Source of the DNA: Saccharopolyspora oryzae
GTDB taxonomy: Bacteria > Actinomycetota > Actinomycetes > Mycobacteriales > Pseudonocardiaceae
DNA length: 63,489 nucleotides
Reading direction: 5' to 3'
NCBI RefSeq assembly: GCF_027853915.1
Contig: NZ_JAQGLA010000038.1
Span: forward strand, 1-63,489
The notes below the pieces were generated by a model. That model saw only the letters and a program-made list of their open reading frames with translations. It had not been told where the DNA came from and ran no database searches. Position numbers and translations under genes: made by a program. Below, one piece after another: positions 1 through 8,052 of this stretch; the stretch's first letter is position 1, and each line of letters begins with the position of its first letter.

Positions 1-358
1 CACACCCCCCGGCCGCGACCTCGGCTTCGGCGATCATGCCCTCCAGGATCGAGCGGGAGGCGACGAGGTCGTCGATCATCCCGTTGATGCGTTCGCGTTC
101 CTGGCGGAGGTCGGCGATGACCTCGACGGTGGGTTTGGAGTGGCCGCCGAACACGCACGGGAAGATCTCCGCCATCTTCGCGCTCGGCACGCCCGCGCCG
201 ATCAGCCGCTGCACCAGCGCCACCTTGTCCACATCGGACTCCGCGTACTCCCGGTGCCCGCCCGCGGTTCTGCCGGCGGTCAGCAGGCCCTGCTTCTCGT
301 AGTAGCGCAGCGCTCGTTCGCTGGCCCCGGTGCGCCTGGACAGCTCGCCGATCCGCAT
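1..358 (-). CDS. MerR-family transcriptional regulator (3' end cut by the window edge)
   Basis: The first 119 codons are visible, reading leftward from an ATG at 358. The N-terminus MRIGELSRRTGASERALRYY followed by EKQGLL is the classic MerR winged-helix signature, and the next stretch (GGHREYAESDVDKV) is the wing and second helix-turn-helix. A helical stretch rich in Glu/Arg (about residues 75-105) looks like the dimerisation coiled coil; the effector-binding tail lies outside the window. The gene is divergent from an old yellow enzyme gene 61 bases away, and a perfect palindrome sits between them, so it probably controls that reductase and itself. The inducing signal cannot be read from what is visible. 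Confidence 0.88.
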   Translation of the reverse strand, partial: MRIGELSRRTGASERALRYYEKQGLLTAGRTAGGHREYAESDVDKVALVQRLIGAGVPSAKMAEIFPCVFGGHSKPTVEVIADLRQERERINGMIDDLVASRSILEGMIAEAEVAAGGC

Positions 359-383
359 TCGTGTGCTCCGTCACGATCGGTGG

Positions 384-405
384 AATCTGACATGGAGGTC
401 AGATT
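384..405. promoter_or_regulatory. Palindromic operator, probable MerR-family site
   Basis: A perfect 8-bp inverted repeat, AATCTGAC and GTCAGATT, is separated by 6 bp in the short divergent region. It lies just before a TTTTAG element near 404-409 and ends 14 bases before the reductase ATG. This matches MerR-type promoters, where the dyad fills an over-long spacer. That the neighbouring regulator binds it is inferred. Confidence 0.7.
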
Positions 406-419
406 TTAGCGTGATCGGC

Positions 420-1463
420 ATGACGAACCCGTTGCTCAAGCCGTACGAATCGCTGTCCCTGCCGAACCGGATCGTGATGGCGCCGATGACCCGGTTCCGC
501 GGTGACGCCCAGGGCGTCCCGCAGCCGTTCGTGGCGGAGTACTACGCGCAGCGCGCCAGCGCTGGGCTGATCGTCACCGAGGGCATCTGGCCCAGCGTGC
601 AAGGCCAGGGCGCGCTGCGCGGACCGGGGCTGGTCTCGCCGGAGCAGGTCGCGGGTTGGCGCGCGGTGACCGGCGCCGTCCACGACGCGGGCGGGCGGAT
701 CTTCGCGCAGCTCATGCACGCCGGACGGTTGACGGTTCCGGAGAACAACCTCGGTGCGCTGCACCCGATCGCGCCCTCACCGGTGGCCGCGGACATCGAG
801 CTGCACACCGCCAGCGGCAAGGTCCCGGCGATGGTTCCGCGCGAGATGACCACCGCGGACATCGCGCAGGCGATCGACGAGCACGTGGCTTCGGCGCGGC
901 GAGCCGTCGACGCCGGGTTCGACGGTGTCGAGCTGCACGGCGCGAACGGCTACCTGCTGCACCAGTTCCTCGCCGACAACACCAACGTCCGCGGTGACCG
1001 GTACGGCGGCAGCGAGCGCATCCGGTTCCCCGTCGAGGTGGCCGAGGCGGTGGCGGATGCGATCGGCGCGGGCCGCGTGGGAATCCGCCTGTCGCCGGGG
1101 AATCCGCTGACCGGGCTCGTCGAAGCCGATCCCGCGCCGGTCTACCGGGCGCTCGTCGACGCCCTGCGGCCGCTGGACCTCGCCTACCTGCACCTGACCG
1201 ACAACAGCCGCTACCCGGCGCTGCGCGATCTCCGCCCGCGCTGGACCGGAACGCTGATCGGCAACACCGGCTTCGGGCACCCGACCACGGCGGAGTCCGG
1301 CGCGGCGTTGATCGAGCGGGACGGCGTGGACCTGGTGTCCTTCGGTCGCCTGTTCATCTCGAACCCGGACCTCCCGGACCGGTTCGCCACCGGAGCCCCG
1401 CTCGCCGGGATCGACGAGACCACCCTCTACACCCACGGCCCCGAGGGCTACGTCGACTACTGA
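420..1463 (+). CDS. Old yellow enzyme family NADH:flavin oxidoreductase (NemA-like)
   Basis: A 347-residue FMN-dependent ene-reductase of the TIM-barrel old yellow enzyme family, which reduces activated C=C bonds (for example in enones or N-ethylmaleimide) or nitro compounds with NAD(P)H. The start MTNPLLKPYESLSLPNRIVM begins strand 1, MAPMTR is the usual FMN-contact motif, and HGANGYLLHQF (His173, Asn176) carries the substrate-binding His/Asn pair. NTGFG and SFGRLFISNPDL near the C-terminus bind the FMN phosphate. The ATG at 420 is chosen over an upstream in-frame start because the latter would run through the palindromic operator. A MerR regulator is divergent; such pairs are often electrophile-inducible, which is inferred here. 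Confidence 0.93.
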   Translation: MTNPLLKPYESLSLPNRIVMAPMTRFRGDAQGVPQPFVAEYYAQRASAGLIVTEGIWPSVQGQGALRGPGLVSPEQVAGWRAVTGAVHDAGGRIFAQLMHAGRLTVPENNLGALHPIAPSPVAADIELHTASGKVPAMVPREMTTADIAQAIDEHVASARRAVDAGFDGVELHGANGYLLHQFLADNTNVRGDRYGGSERIRFPVEVAEAVADAIGAGRVGIRLSPGNPLTGLVEADPAPVYRALVDALRPLDLAYLHLTDNSRYPALRDLRPRWTGTLIGNTGFGHPTTAESGAALIERDGVDLVSFGRLFISNPDLPDRFATGAPLAGIDETTLYTHGPEGYVDY

Positions 1464-1467
1464 TCAA

Positions 1468-1502
1468 GTCTTCCGGGCGAAGGGCGCCTTCGCCCGGAAG
1501 AC
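1468..1502. terminator. Bidirectional hairpin terminator between convergent genes
   Basis: Two perfectly complementary 16-base arms (1468-1483 and 1487-1502) enclose a 3-base loop. It lies between the stop of the reductase and the stop of purU, so it can end transcription from both sides. There is no clear T-run. Confidence 0.8.
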
Positions 1503-1508
1503 CTCGGA

Positions 1509-2381
1509 TCAGAAGACGACGGTGCGGCGGTTGTGGACGAGGACCCGGTCCTCGAGGTGGGCCCGGAGGCCCCGGGCGAGGACGAGCTTCTCGATGTCGC
1601 GGCCCTTGCGGACCATGTCCGCGACGTCGTCGGTGTGGTCCACGCGGATCACGTCCTGCTCGATGATCGGGCCCGCGTCCAGCTCCGCCGTCACGTAGTG
1701 GCAGGTCGCGCCGATCAGCTTCACGCCCCGGTCGTACGCCTGGTGGTACGGGCGGGCGCCGGCGAACGACGGCAGGAAGCTGTGGTGGATGTTCAGCGCG
1801 CGGCCGGCCCAGGCCTCGCACAGCTCGGGCGGCAGGACCTGCATGAAGCGGGCCAGCACGATCGCGTTCGGGTCGTGCTCGTCGACCAGCGACCGGACCT
1901 GCTCGAACGCCTCGGCCTTCGCCGCCGGGTCCTTGCCGAAGGGCACGTGGTGGAACGGGATGCCGTGCGCCTCGGTGATCGGGCCGAGGTCCGGGTGGTT
2001 GCCGATCACCGCGCGCAGGTCCACGTCCAGCTCGCCGGAGCCGATCCGGCCGAGCAGGTCGTGCAGGCAGTGCCCGTCCTTCGACACCAGGATGACCACC
2101 CGGCGCCGCTCACCGGTGTCCGAGACGCGCCAGCTGCTCTCGCTGCCGAGCTCCTCGGCGACGGCGGCGAAGCGCTCGCGGAGCTCCTCGATGCCGAACG
2201 GCAGCGAGTCGGCGAGGACCTCCTGGCGGGTGAAGAACCAGCCGGTCTCGATGTCGGTGTGGTAGCCGGCCTCGACGATCCAACCGCCGAACTCGGCGAT
2301 GAAGCTCGAGATGCCGGACACGATGCCGGTGCGGTCGGGGCAGCCGAAGCTGATGACGAAACGCCGTTCGGAAGAGCTCAC
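1509..2381 (-). CDS. purU: Formyltetrahydrofolate deformylase
   Basis: A 290-residue enzyme that hydrolyses 10-formyltetrahydrofolate to formate and tetrahydrofolate, balancing one-carbon pools and feeding PurT-type purine synthesis. The N-terminal third is an ACT domain (RFVISFGCPDRTGIVSGIS). The rest is a formyltransferase fold with NIHHSFLPSFAGARPYHQ, and a C-terminal segment (GATCHYVTAELDAGPIIEQD) containing the catalytic Asp region. Length matches the family norm of about 280-300. It is a single transcription unit converging on the reductase; no regulatory motif was identified upstream. Confidence 0.96.
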   Translation of the reverse strand: MSSSERRFVISFGCPDRTGIVSGISSFIAEFGGWIVEAGYHTDIETGWFFTRQEVLADSLPFGIEELRERFAAVAEELGSESSWRVSDTGERRRVVILVSKDGHCLHDLLGRIGSGELDVDLRAVIGNHPDLGPITEAHGIPFHHVPFGKDPAAKAEAFEQVRSLVDEHDPNAIVLARFMQVLPPELCEAWAGRALNIHHSFLPSFAGARPYHQAYDRGVKLIGATCHYVTAELDAGPIIEQDVIRVDHTDDVADMVRKGRDIEKLVLARGLRAHLEDRVLVHNRRTVVF

Positions 2382-2502
2382 GATCAGTCATTATCGCAGG
2401 TAGTGAAGGTCCTTCCGGCACAGGGAGAGCTGTGTCCGCGCCCACGACCCACGGCCGGGTGAACGCTGGATCCGCGCCGGAATCGACCGCTTCCGGGGTG
2501 GC

Positions 2503-3243
2503 TCAGCGGCCGTTGATGAGGGCGGTGAGGGCGGCGTTGCCGGTGAGCGCGGCGGTGCTCGGACGACCCCAGACCTTGCGGTAGACCGCGTCGGCCGTGC
2601 CGGCGATCGTCGCGTCGACCTCGAGGGCTGCGCCGGTGGCCGCTCCGGCCCGCGGTGGTTCGCCCGGGTGGAATTCGACGAGCCAGGCCCGGCCCGCGTC
2701 CGCGGCGTGGACGAGGACCTGCCCCTGCGCGGTGCTGCCGCTCCAGTCGCCGAGGGGGAGGATCACGGTCAGGAACTCGTCGATGCCGTCGGCGGCCAGT
2801 TCCGGGTCGAAGATCAGGTCGTGCACGTGATCGGGGCCCAGCCCGGCGAGGGCGTGCTCGGCGTCCAACCGGTGGATCGCGGACTCGTGCGCCATCCGGC
2901 GCGTCCAAGTGGCCGGCGTGCCGCCGGGGTGCAACGCCCGCACCGGACGAGACGGGTCCATTGTGGACAGGGTGTGGCGGAGGTCGGCCAGCCGCTCGTC
3001 CCACCAGGTCAGCACGTCGTCGAACTCGGCAGGTGGGCGCGGCACTTCGGGTCGAGGAGCGCCGGGCTCCAGGTGCAGGGAGAGCTCGGCCCTGGCGTAG
3101 GCCTGCCCCAAGTGCTGGACCAAGCGGCGGACGTCCCAGCCCGGACAGGTCGACACCTGGGCGTTCGGCCCGGCCTGCAACGCGGCGCTGCGGAAGGCCG
3201 CGGCCTGCTCCGGGAAAGCGCAGTTCAGCATCTCGCTATCCAT
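2503..3243 (-). CDS. Maleylpyruvate isomerase family mycothiol-dependent enzyme (MDMPI/DinB-like fold)
   Basis: A protein of about 246 residues with the features of the actinobacterial mycothiol-dependent maleylpyruvate isomerase family: STCPGWDVRRLVQHLG near the N-terminus, and RMAHESAIHRLDAE in the middle, which supplies the metal-binding HExxxH-type histidines. The C-terminal half resembles the companion SCP-like domain. Members can use mycothiol as a cofactor, and mshA lies 6 kb away. Many genomes carry several paralogues of unknown substrate, so the true reaction is undetermined. The start is placed at the ATG for MDSEML; an ATG 48 bases further upstream would run through a hairpin repeat and is less likely. 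Confidence 0.75.
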   Translation of the reverse strand: MDSEMLNCAFPEQAAAFRSAALQAGPNAQVSTCPGWDVRRLVQHLGQAYARAELSLHLEPGAPRPEVPRPPAEFDDVLTWWDERLADLRHTLSTMDPSRPVRALHPGGTPATWTRRMAHESAIHRLDAEHALAGLGPDHVHDLIFDPELAADGIDEFLTVILPLGDWSGSTAQGQVLVHAADAGRAWLVEFHPGEPPRAGAATGAALEVDATIAGTADAVYRKVWGRPSTAALTGNAALTALINGR

Positions 3244-3260
3244 GCCCCCACGGTAGGCCT

Positions 3261-3361
3261 CGTGAGCGCCGATGGGGGCTCTTACCAGCATTGCCGCTCA
3301 CGACCCGGCGTCACCGCCTCGTGAGTGGCGATGGTGGTTCTAACGACCATCCGCGCTCACG
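3261..3361. repeat. Two tandem hairpins of the CGTGAGCG repeat family
   Basis: Two hairpin units lie head to tail at 3261-3302 and 3320-3361. Each is bounded by CGTGAGCG or CGTGAGTG on the left and CGCTCACG on the right. The second also pairs GATGGT (3330-3335) with ACCATC (3346-3351). They sit downstream of the minus-strand methyltransferase gene, the second overlapping its last codons by 5 bases, and could end its transcript. A third, truncated copy in inverted orientation is at the right edge of the window. Confidence 0.75.
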
Positions 3362-4214
3362 CGTCGGGAGCGACGGCAGTCCACGGGACGGTCAGCTCGC
3401 CGAGGCGCCAGCGCCGGCGGCGGTCGAGGACCGGCCAGCCGCGGTCGGCGAAGAGCTGCACCGCGTGCGCCCAGCGGGCTCGCGGGCCGAACGGGGCCAT
3501 CGGTGCCGCCGTCGCCCAGCAGGCGTCGAGCTCCGCGAGCATCGCGTGCACCTTCTCGCCCGGCACGTTGCGGTGGATGAGCGTCTTGGGCAGCCGCTCG
3601 GCCAGGTCGGAGGGCTTCTCCAGGTCCGAGGGGAGGCAGGCCAGGGTGAAGGTCAGCGGGCCGCTGCGGTCCAGCGCCACCCAGCAGCAGCGGCGCCCGA
3701 TCTCATCGCAGGTGCCCTCCACCAGCAGCCCGTCCGGGGCCAGCCGGGCGCACAGCTCGTCCCAGTACTTCCACGCCTCCGGCTCGGAGTACTGCCGGAG
3801 CACGTTGAACGCCCGCACCAGCGTCGGACCGGCGAAACCGCGCACCCCGGCGGCCAGCCCGGCCAGCTCGAACCCGCCCCGGCGGAACTCCAGCGCGGGC
3901 GGTTCGGCGACCTCCTTGCCCGCCGCGACCCGGTCCGGGTCGATCTCCAGGCCGACCACCCGCAGCCCCGGGTGCAGCGGCCGCAGCCGACCGGCCAGTT
4001 CCACGGTGGTCACCGGCGTCGCGCCGTAGCCGAGGTCGATCACCACCGGCTCCGCGGCGTCGCGCACCGCGCCCGCGACCCACGGGGTGCCGAGGATCCA
4101 GCGGTCGATGCGGCGCAGCCGGTTCGGGTTCGTCGTGCCCCGGGTGGGCATGCCCAGCGCGCGGGCGCGACCGGCCGCGAGCCGCGGTGCCCGCTTCTTC
4201 GGGACCGAGGTCAT
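3357..4214 (-). CDS. Class I SAM-dependent methyltransferase
   Basis: A 285-residue predicted methyltransferase. The SAM-binding motif I is seen as VVIDLGYGATPVTT, followed by motif II with the acidic GLEIDP and later LVRAFNVLRQY and LCARLAPDGLLVEGTCDEIG. The substrate is unknown. The N-terminus is basic (KKRAPRLAAGRARALG). The ATG at 4214 overlaps the stop codon of the upstream DUF2505 gene as ATGA, so the two are a translationally coupled pair. The end lies inside a hairpin repeat that may serve as its terminator. The family is clear; the cellular role is not. Confidence 0.82.
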   Translation of the reverse strand: MTSVPKKRAPRLAAGRARALGMPTRGTTNPNRLRRIDRWILGTPWVAGAVRDAAEPVVIDLGYGATPVTTVELAGRLRPLHPGLRVVGLEIDPDRVAAGKEVAEPPALEFRRGGFELAGLAAGVRGFAGPTLVRAFNVLRQYSEPEAWKYWDELCARLAPDGLLVEGTCDEIGRRCCWVALDRSGPLTFTLACLPSDLEKPSDLAERLPKTLIHRNVPGEKVHAMLAELDACWATAAPMAPFGPRARWAHAVQLFADRGWPVLDRRRRWRLGELTVPWTAVAPDA

Positions 4215-4723
4215 CCGCGGCGGGCCAGCCATTCGGTGGTGAAGCGCTCTTCGGCGCTGAGGAACTTCTGCACCTGGTCGGCCACCAGGTCCTCGATCTT
4301 GCCGCCCACGAACGGCACGTTGACCCGCACGCTGCCGGACACCACGAACTCGCTGGTCGAAGCCTCGCCCGCCACGTCGCGCAGCCACATCGAGCCGGTG
4401 ATGGTGCACGGCGCCCCGGCGATCTCGGCCGCGATCTCGCCCGTGTAGTGCCCGTCCTCCTCGCGCCGCCACGACTCGCTGCGGTCGATCGTCAGATCGC
4501 CGCCGACCACGGTGCGGGCCACCGAGGGGAGCGAGTCCGCGGACACGGAGTGGCGGATCTGGAACTGCGCGCCGCCGTCGCTCGCCAGGTGCTTCACCAG
4601 CTCGGCGTTGGCGCCGCCGAGCTCCTCGAGGCGGTCGTTGAGGTAGTCGATGTCGATCAGCGCCTCGTACAACCGGACCGCGGGCCACTCTGAGGTGCTT
4701 CGGTGCTCGATGCGGCGTGCCAT
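4211..4723 (-). CDS. DUF2505 family protein
   Basis: A 170-residue protein starting MARRIEHRS, with the layout of the actinobacterial DUF2505 family: an N-terminal region carrying a Y-E-A type helix (RLYEALIDIDYLNDRLEELG), a central beta-rich part, and VRVNVPFVGGKIEDLVADQV near the C-terminus. The fold is thought to be START/SRPBCC-like, which would imply a hydrophobic ligand pocket, but no ligand is known. It is the first gene of a two-gene unit with the methyltransferase (ATGA overlap) and starts only 25 bases from the divergent murB start. TAACCT lies 7 bases before the ATG, so the transcript is probably leaderless. Confidence 0.8.
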   Translation of the reverse strand: MARRIEHRSTSEWPAVRLYEALIDIDYLNDRLEELGGANAELVKHLASDGGAQFQIRHSVSADSLPSVARTVVGGDLTIDRSESWRREEDGHYTGEIAAEIAGAPCTITGSMWLRDVAGEASTSEFVVSGSVRVNVPFVGGKIEDLVADQVQKFLSAEERFTTEWLARRG

Positions 4724-4730
4724 GGAGCGG

Positions 4731-4740
4731 AGGTTACCTT
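4731..4740. promoter_or_regulatory. Overlapping divergent -10 elements for murB and the DUF2505 gene
   Basis: AGGTTACCTT reads as TACCTT (4735-4740) towards murB and as TAACCT (4736-4731) towards the DUF2505 gene. The -10 elements overlap by two bases. Start codons lie 8 and 7 bases downstream, so both mRNAs are probably leaderless or nearly so and cannot easily be initiated at once. Confidence 0.55.
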
Positions 4741-4748
4741 TGGCAACC

Positions 4749-5879
4749 GTGAACCCCTCCACGTCCGGTGCCGAAGAAGTGCGCGGTGACACAGCGCACG
4801 TGGCCGAGCTGCCCGGCGAAACCGCTGGTGTCCCCCTGGCCGAACACACCACCCTGAGGCTGGGTGGACCGGCGACCGGCCTGGTGGTCGCGACCCGCTC
4901 CGACGAGATCACCGAAGCGGTGCGCGCGGCCGACGCGGGCGGGCACCGCCTGCTCGTCCTGGGCGGCGGCTCGAACGTGGTGGTGGCCGATGAGGGATTC
5001 GACGGCCACGTCGTGCGCATCGCCACCAAGGGGCGCCAGTACGACAGCGTCGGCGACGGATTGGTGCAGCTCACCGCGGAAGCCGGCGAGGACTGGGACG
5101 AGGTCGTCGCGGACACCGCGCGGCAGGGCCTCGGCGGGCTGGAGTGCCTGTCCGGCATCCCCGGCCTGACCGGTGCGACCCCGGTGCAGAACGTCGGCGC
5201 GTACGGCGTGGAGGTCTCGGAGCTGCTGGTCTCGGTCGACCTGCTCGACCGCGCGACCGGCACCGTGCGCACCGTCCCGGCCACCGAGCTGGGACTGACC
5301 TACCGCAACAGCGTGCTCAAGCACAGCGACGCGGCGGTGGTGCTGCGCGCCCGGTTCCTGCTACGCGACGACGACCTGTCCGCCCCGATCCGCTACGGCG
5401 AGCTGGCCCGCGCGCTCGACGTCGAGCCCGGCGGGCAGGTGGACGTGGCGAGCGCGCGCGAGGCGGTGCTGTCGCTGCGGCGCGGCAAGGGCATGGTGCT
5501 CGACGCGGGCGACCACGACACCTGGAGCGCCGGCTCGTTCTTCACGAACCCGATCGTCGACGAAGCCGAGCTGCCCGCGGTGCTCGAACGCATCACCGAG
5601 CGGGTCGGCGCCGACCAGCGGATCCCGCAGTACCCGGCCGACGGCGGGGTCAAGCTGTCCGCGGCGTGGCTCATCGAGCGCGCCGGGTTCGGCAAGGGCC
5701 ACCAGGGGCCGGGCGGACGGGTGGGCCTGTCCACCAAGCACACGCTCGCGCTGACCAACCGCGGCGGCGCGACCACCCGCGACCTGCTCATTCTTGCGCG
5801 TGAAGTTCGGGATGGAGTACGCCTGGCCTTCGGCGTTTCGCTGGCACCGGAGCCCGTCTTGGTGGACTGTTCGCTGTAG
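4749..5879 (+). CDS. murB: UDP-N-acetylenolpyruvoylglucosamine reductase
   Basis: A 376-residue FAD enzyme that reduces UDP-GlcNAc-enolpyruvate to UDP-MurNAc in cytoplasmic peptidoglycan precursor synthesis. FAD-binding motifs are LRLGGPATGLVV and LVLGGGSNVVVAD. LECLSGIPGLTGATPVQNVGAYG is the conserved FAD-binding loop. SAGSFFTNPIV (about residues 258-268) carries the proton-donating Ser, and LAPEPVLV at the end carries the conserved Glu. It is a type I MurB by length. The GTG at 4749 is preferred because it follows the -10 element by 8 bases and avoids extending into the divergent gene. It appears to be monocistronic. Confidence 0.96.
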   Translation: MNPSTSGAEEVRGDTAHVAELPGETAGVPLAEHTTLRLGGPATGLVVATRSDEITEAVRAADAGGHRLLVLGGGSNVVVADEGFDGHVVRIATKGRQYDSVGDGLVQLTAEAGEDWDEVVADTARQGLGGLECLSGIPGLTGATPVQNVGAYGVEVSELLVSVDLLDRATGTVRTVPATELGLTYRNSVLKHSDAAVVLRARFLLRDDDLSAPIRYGELARALDVEPGGQVDVASAREAVLSLRRGKGMVLDAGDHDTWSAGSFFTNPIVDEAELPAVLERITERVGADQRIPQYPADGGVKLSAAWLIERAGFGKGHQGPGGRVGLSTKHTLALTNRGGATTRDLLILAREVRDGVRLAFGVSLAPEPVLVDCSL

Positions 5880-5968
5880 CAGCCGAAGAGCCGAACGGCC
5901 GTAAGAGTGACTCTTCGTGACTGATGCGTAACCCTGAGTGTTAAATGGTGTAGGTGGAGGGGGCCACC

Positions 5969-6976
5969 ATGCTGAGCATCAGGGAGCTGAGAGATCGGGC
6001 GGTGATACGCCCGATAAAGCGGGCAGTGGAGGACCAGTTACTCGACCTGCCCGGGGTGACCGCTGTCGACATCGGTGCCAAGCGCCGGGCCGGTCGCAGC
6101 ACCGGGGAGCAGGTCATCGTGGTCTCGGTCGCGCGCAAGAGGTCGCGCGAGCAGCTGAAACCCGACGCCTGCGTGCCGCTGGACGTCTTCGGCATCCCGA
6201 CCGACGTGGTCGAGGAGCAGCCGGTCCTGCAGCACATCCACTGCGCCGAGGACGAGCCGCTGACGCCGAGACCGCGCCGCGCCGAGCGGCCCGGGGTGAT
6301 CAGCGGCGGCAGCGGGATCGCGCCGTGCCGGGCGGTCCACCTCGCGCCGCCGGAGGTGACGTCGGCCGGTCCGCACCGGCGGATCGGCACGCTGGGCGCG
6401 CTGGTGACCGGTGTCGCGCCGATGGCGGTCGCGATGGGTCTGACCACCTTCGACGTGGGCTGCCTGGACGACGGTTGGTCGGTGGGCGACCGGATGGCCG
6501 ATCCGGAGGGCGGGCGGGTGCACGCCGAGCTCGCGCGGGCCGCGCTGTCCGGCCGGGTGGACGCGGCGGCGGTCGCGTTGGCGCCGGGCTCCGCGACGAC
6601 CTGCGTGGTCGAGGGCATCGGGCCGATCACCGGGCCCGCGACGGCCTACCCGGGTGAGCGGGTGAGCAAGAACGGCTTCGGCACCGGAGTCACCGTCGGC
6701 GTCGTGACCTCGGTCGATGCGACGATCCGGCTCGACCACGGGGACGCCCTCGGGGTCCGGGTGCTGCGCGAGCAGGTCCGGATCGTGGGTTCGCCGTCGC
6801 GCTTCTGCGGGCCGGGCGACGCCGGGTCGGCGGTGCTCGGACCGGGCGGTCGCGTGATCGGCCTGCACGTCGCGGGCAGCTGCGACGGAACCGTCGGCTT
6901 CGCCAGCCCGATCGCGGACGTCCTGGCCGAGCTCGACGTGGAGCTGTGCACCGAACCGCAGCGGATCCACGCCTAG
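5969..6976 (+). CDS. Trypsin-like (S1-type) protease homologue, apparently missing the catalytic His segment
   Basis: A 335-residue protein. The C-terminal part looks like a bacterial chymotrypsin-fold domain: KNGFGTGVTVGVVTSVDATI matches the strand that usually reads as a GRTTG motif, and GPGDAGSAVLG followed by GRVIGLHVAGS resembles the nucleophile loop with a Ser at the GDxGS position. The upstream segment GTLGALVTG is where relatives continue into LSNNHV with the catalytic His; here that motif is absent and MAVAMGLTTFDVGCLDD follows. There is no signal peptide. It is therefore probably a non-proteolytic, cytoplasmic relative. The ATG at 5969 is chosen because a GGAGGGG ribosome-binding site lies just before it; an upstream GTG at 5954 would include that site. 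Confidence 0.55.
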   Translation: MLSIRELRDRAVIRPIKRAVEDQLLDLPGVTAVDIGAKRRAGRSTGEQVIVVSVARKRSREQLKPDACVPLDVFGIPTDVVEEQPVLQHIHCAEDEPLTPRPRRAERPGVISGGSGIAPCRAVHLAPPEVTSAGPHRRIGTLGALVTGVAPMAVAMGLTTFDVGCLDDGWSVGDRMADPEGGRVHAELARAALSGRVDAAAVALAPGSATTCVVEGIGPITGPATAYPGERVSKNGFGTGVTVGVVTSVDATIRLDHGDALGVRVLREQVRIVGSPSRFCGPGDAGSAVLGPGGRVIGLHVAGSCDGTVGFASPIADVLAELDVELCTEPQRIHA

Positions 6977-7001
6977 CCCGCCGGTAGTTCCGCAGCTCAT
7001 G

Positions 7002-7049
7002 GCCCGTGAGTCTTTTGTGGTGTTATGGCGACGCAAAAGACTCACGGGC
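7002..7049. terminator. Long hairpin terminator between convergent genes
   Basis: Sixteen-base perfectly complementary arms (7002-7017 and 7034-7049) enclose a 16-base loop. The arms carry a CTTTTG/CAAAAG inner end, so transcripts in either direction meet a short U stretch. It separates the protease-like gene from the minus-strand SDR gene. Confidence 0.75.
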
Positions 7050-7085
7050 ATCTACCAGGCAAAACCATCGCCTGGCTGGGGGAGC

Positions 7086-7832
7086 TCACTCGTGGCGGTG
7101 CATTCGGGTCGCCGAGTGCTGGTCGCGGGGCTTGATCTCCAGGAAGTCGATGTTGACGTGCGGCGGGCGGGTCACCGCGAAGGTGATGACCTCGGCGATG
7201 TCGTCGCCGGTCAGCGGGGTGATGCCGCGGTACACGGCCGCCGCGCGGTCCTTGTCGCCGCCGAAGCGCACCTCGGAGAACTCCGTCTCCACCGCGCCCG
7301 GCGCGATCTCGGTGAACCGCACCGGCTCGCCCAGGTGCTCACCGCGCAGCGTGCGGTGCAGCGCGCCCTGCGCGTGCTTGGCCGAGGTGTAGCCGCCGCC
7401 GTTGTCGTAGACCGCGGAGGCCGCCACCGAGGTCACGGTGACCACGTGGCCGTTGCCGGAGGCGACCAGCTTGGGCAGCAGGGCCCGGGTGACGCGCAGC
7501 GTGCCGAGCACGTTGGTCTCCCACATCCAGCGCCAGTCGTCCTCGTCCGCGTCGGCGATCTTGGCCAGCCCCTTCGCGCCACCGGCGTTGTTGATCAGCA
7601 CGTGGCACTCGGGGACCTGCGCGACGAACGCGTCCACCGATTCCTGATCGGTGACGTCCAGCGGCAGCGCGGTGCCGCCGATCTCCTCGGCCAGCTCGGT
7701 CAGCCGGTCGAGCCGCCGCGCGCCCAGCACCACGTTGAAGCCGGCAGCGGAGAGCTGCCGCGCGGTGGCGGCGCCGATGCCGGAGCTCGCTCCGGTGACC
7801 ACTGCCCAGCGACCTGCAGAACTCGTACTCAC
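7086..7832 (-). CDS. Short-chain dehydrogenase/reductase (classical SDR)
   Basis: A 248-residue NAD(P)-dependent oxidoreductase. VVTGASSGIGAAT is the Rossmann TGxxxGIG motif, INNAGGAKG is the NNAG motif, SVAASAVYDNGGGYTSAKHA carries the catalytic Ser and YxxxK, and PGAVETEF follows. The arrangement resembles YdfG-type serine or 3-hydroxy acid dehydrogenases, but the substrate cannot be assigned. The GTG at 7832 is preferred because AGGAGGA lies about 9 bases before it. It stands alone, converging on the preceding gene and divergent from the L,D-transpeptidase. Confidence 0.92.
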   Translation of the reverse strand: MSTSSAGRWAVVTGASSGIGAATARQLSAAGFNVVLGARRLDRLTELAEEIGGTALPLDVTDQESVDAFVAQVPECHVLINNAGGAKGLAKIADADEDDWRWMWETNVLGTLRVTRALLPKLVASGNGHVVTVTSVAASAVYDNGGGYTSAKHAQGALHRTLRGEHLGEPVRFTEIAPGAVETEFSEVRFGGDKDRAAAVYRGITPLTGDDIAEVITFAVTRPPHVNIDFLEIKPRDQHSATRMHRHE

Positions 7833-8052
7833 GTCCACGTCCTCCTGCCGGTGTCGGATTGCCCGCACCATCCGATCACGTCACCGGGAGGGGCTGATTG
7901 TCACCCGATCGATGTGACACGACACACTGGTAGGGGAAGACATCTTTTCGGGCTCCCGGACGTCTTATGAATGTGGGTCATTTTTCGGCGGCTGTTCGGC
8001 TGAATTTCAGCAAAAGGGACAGCGCGGTCGCAATTTCTCAGAAGGGATCGAA

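Noticed and set aside
2655..4448. Long plus-strand reading frame of about 600 codons
   Set aside because: Arg/Pro/Gly-rich shadow of minus-strand genes with no recognisable domain; the opposite strand encodes clear families.
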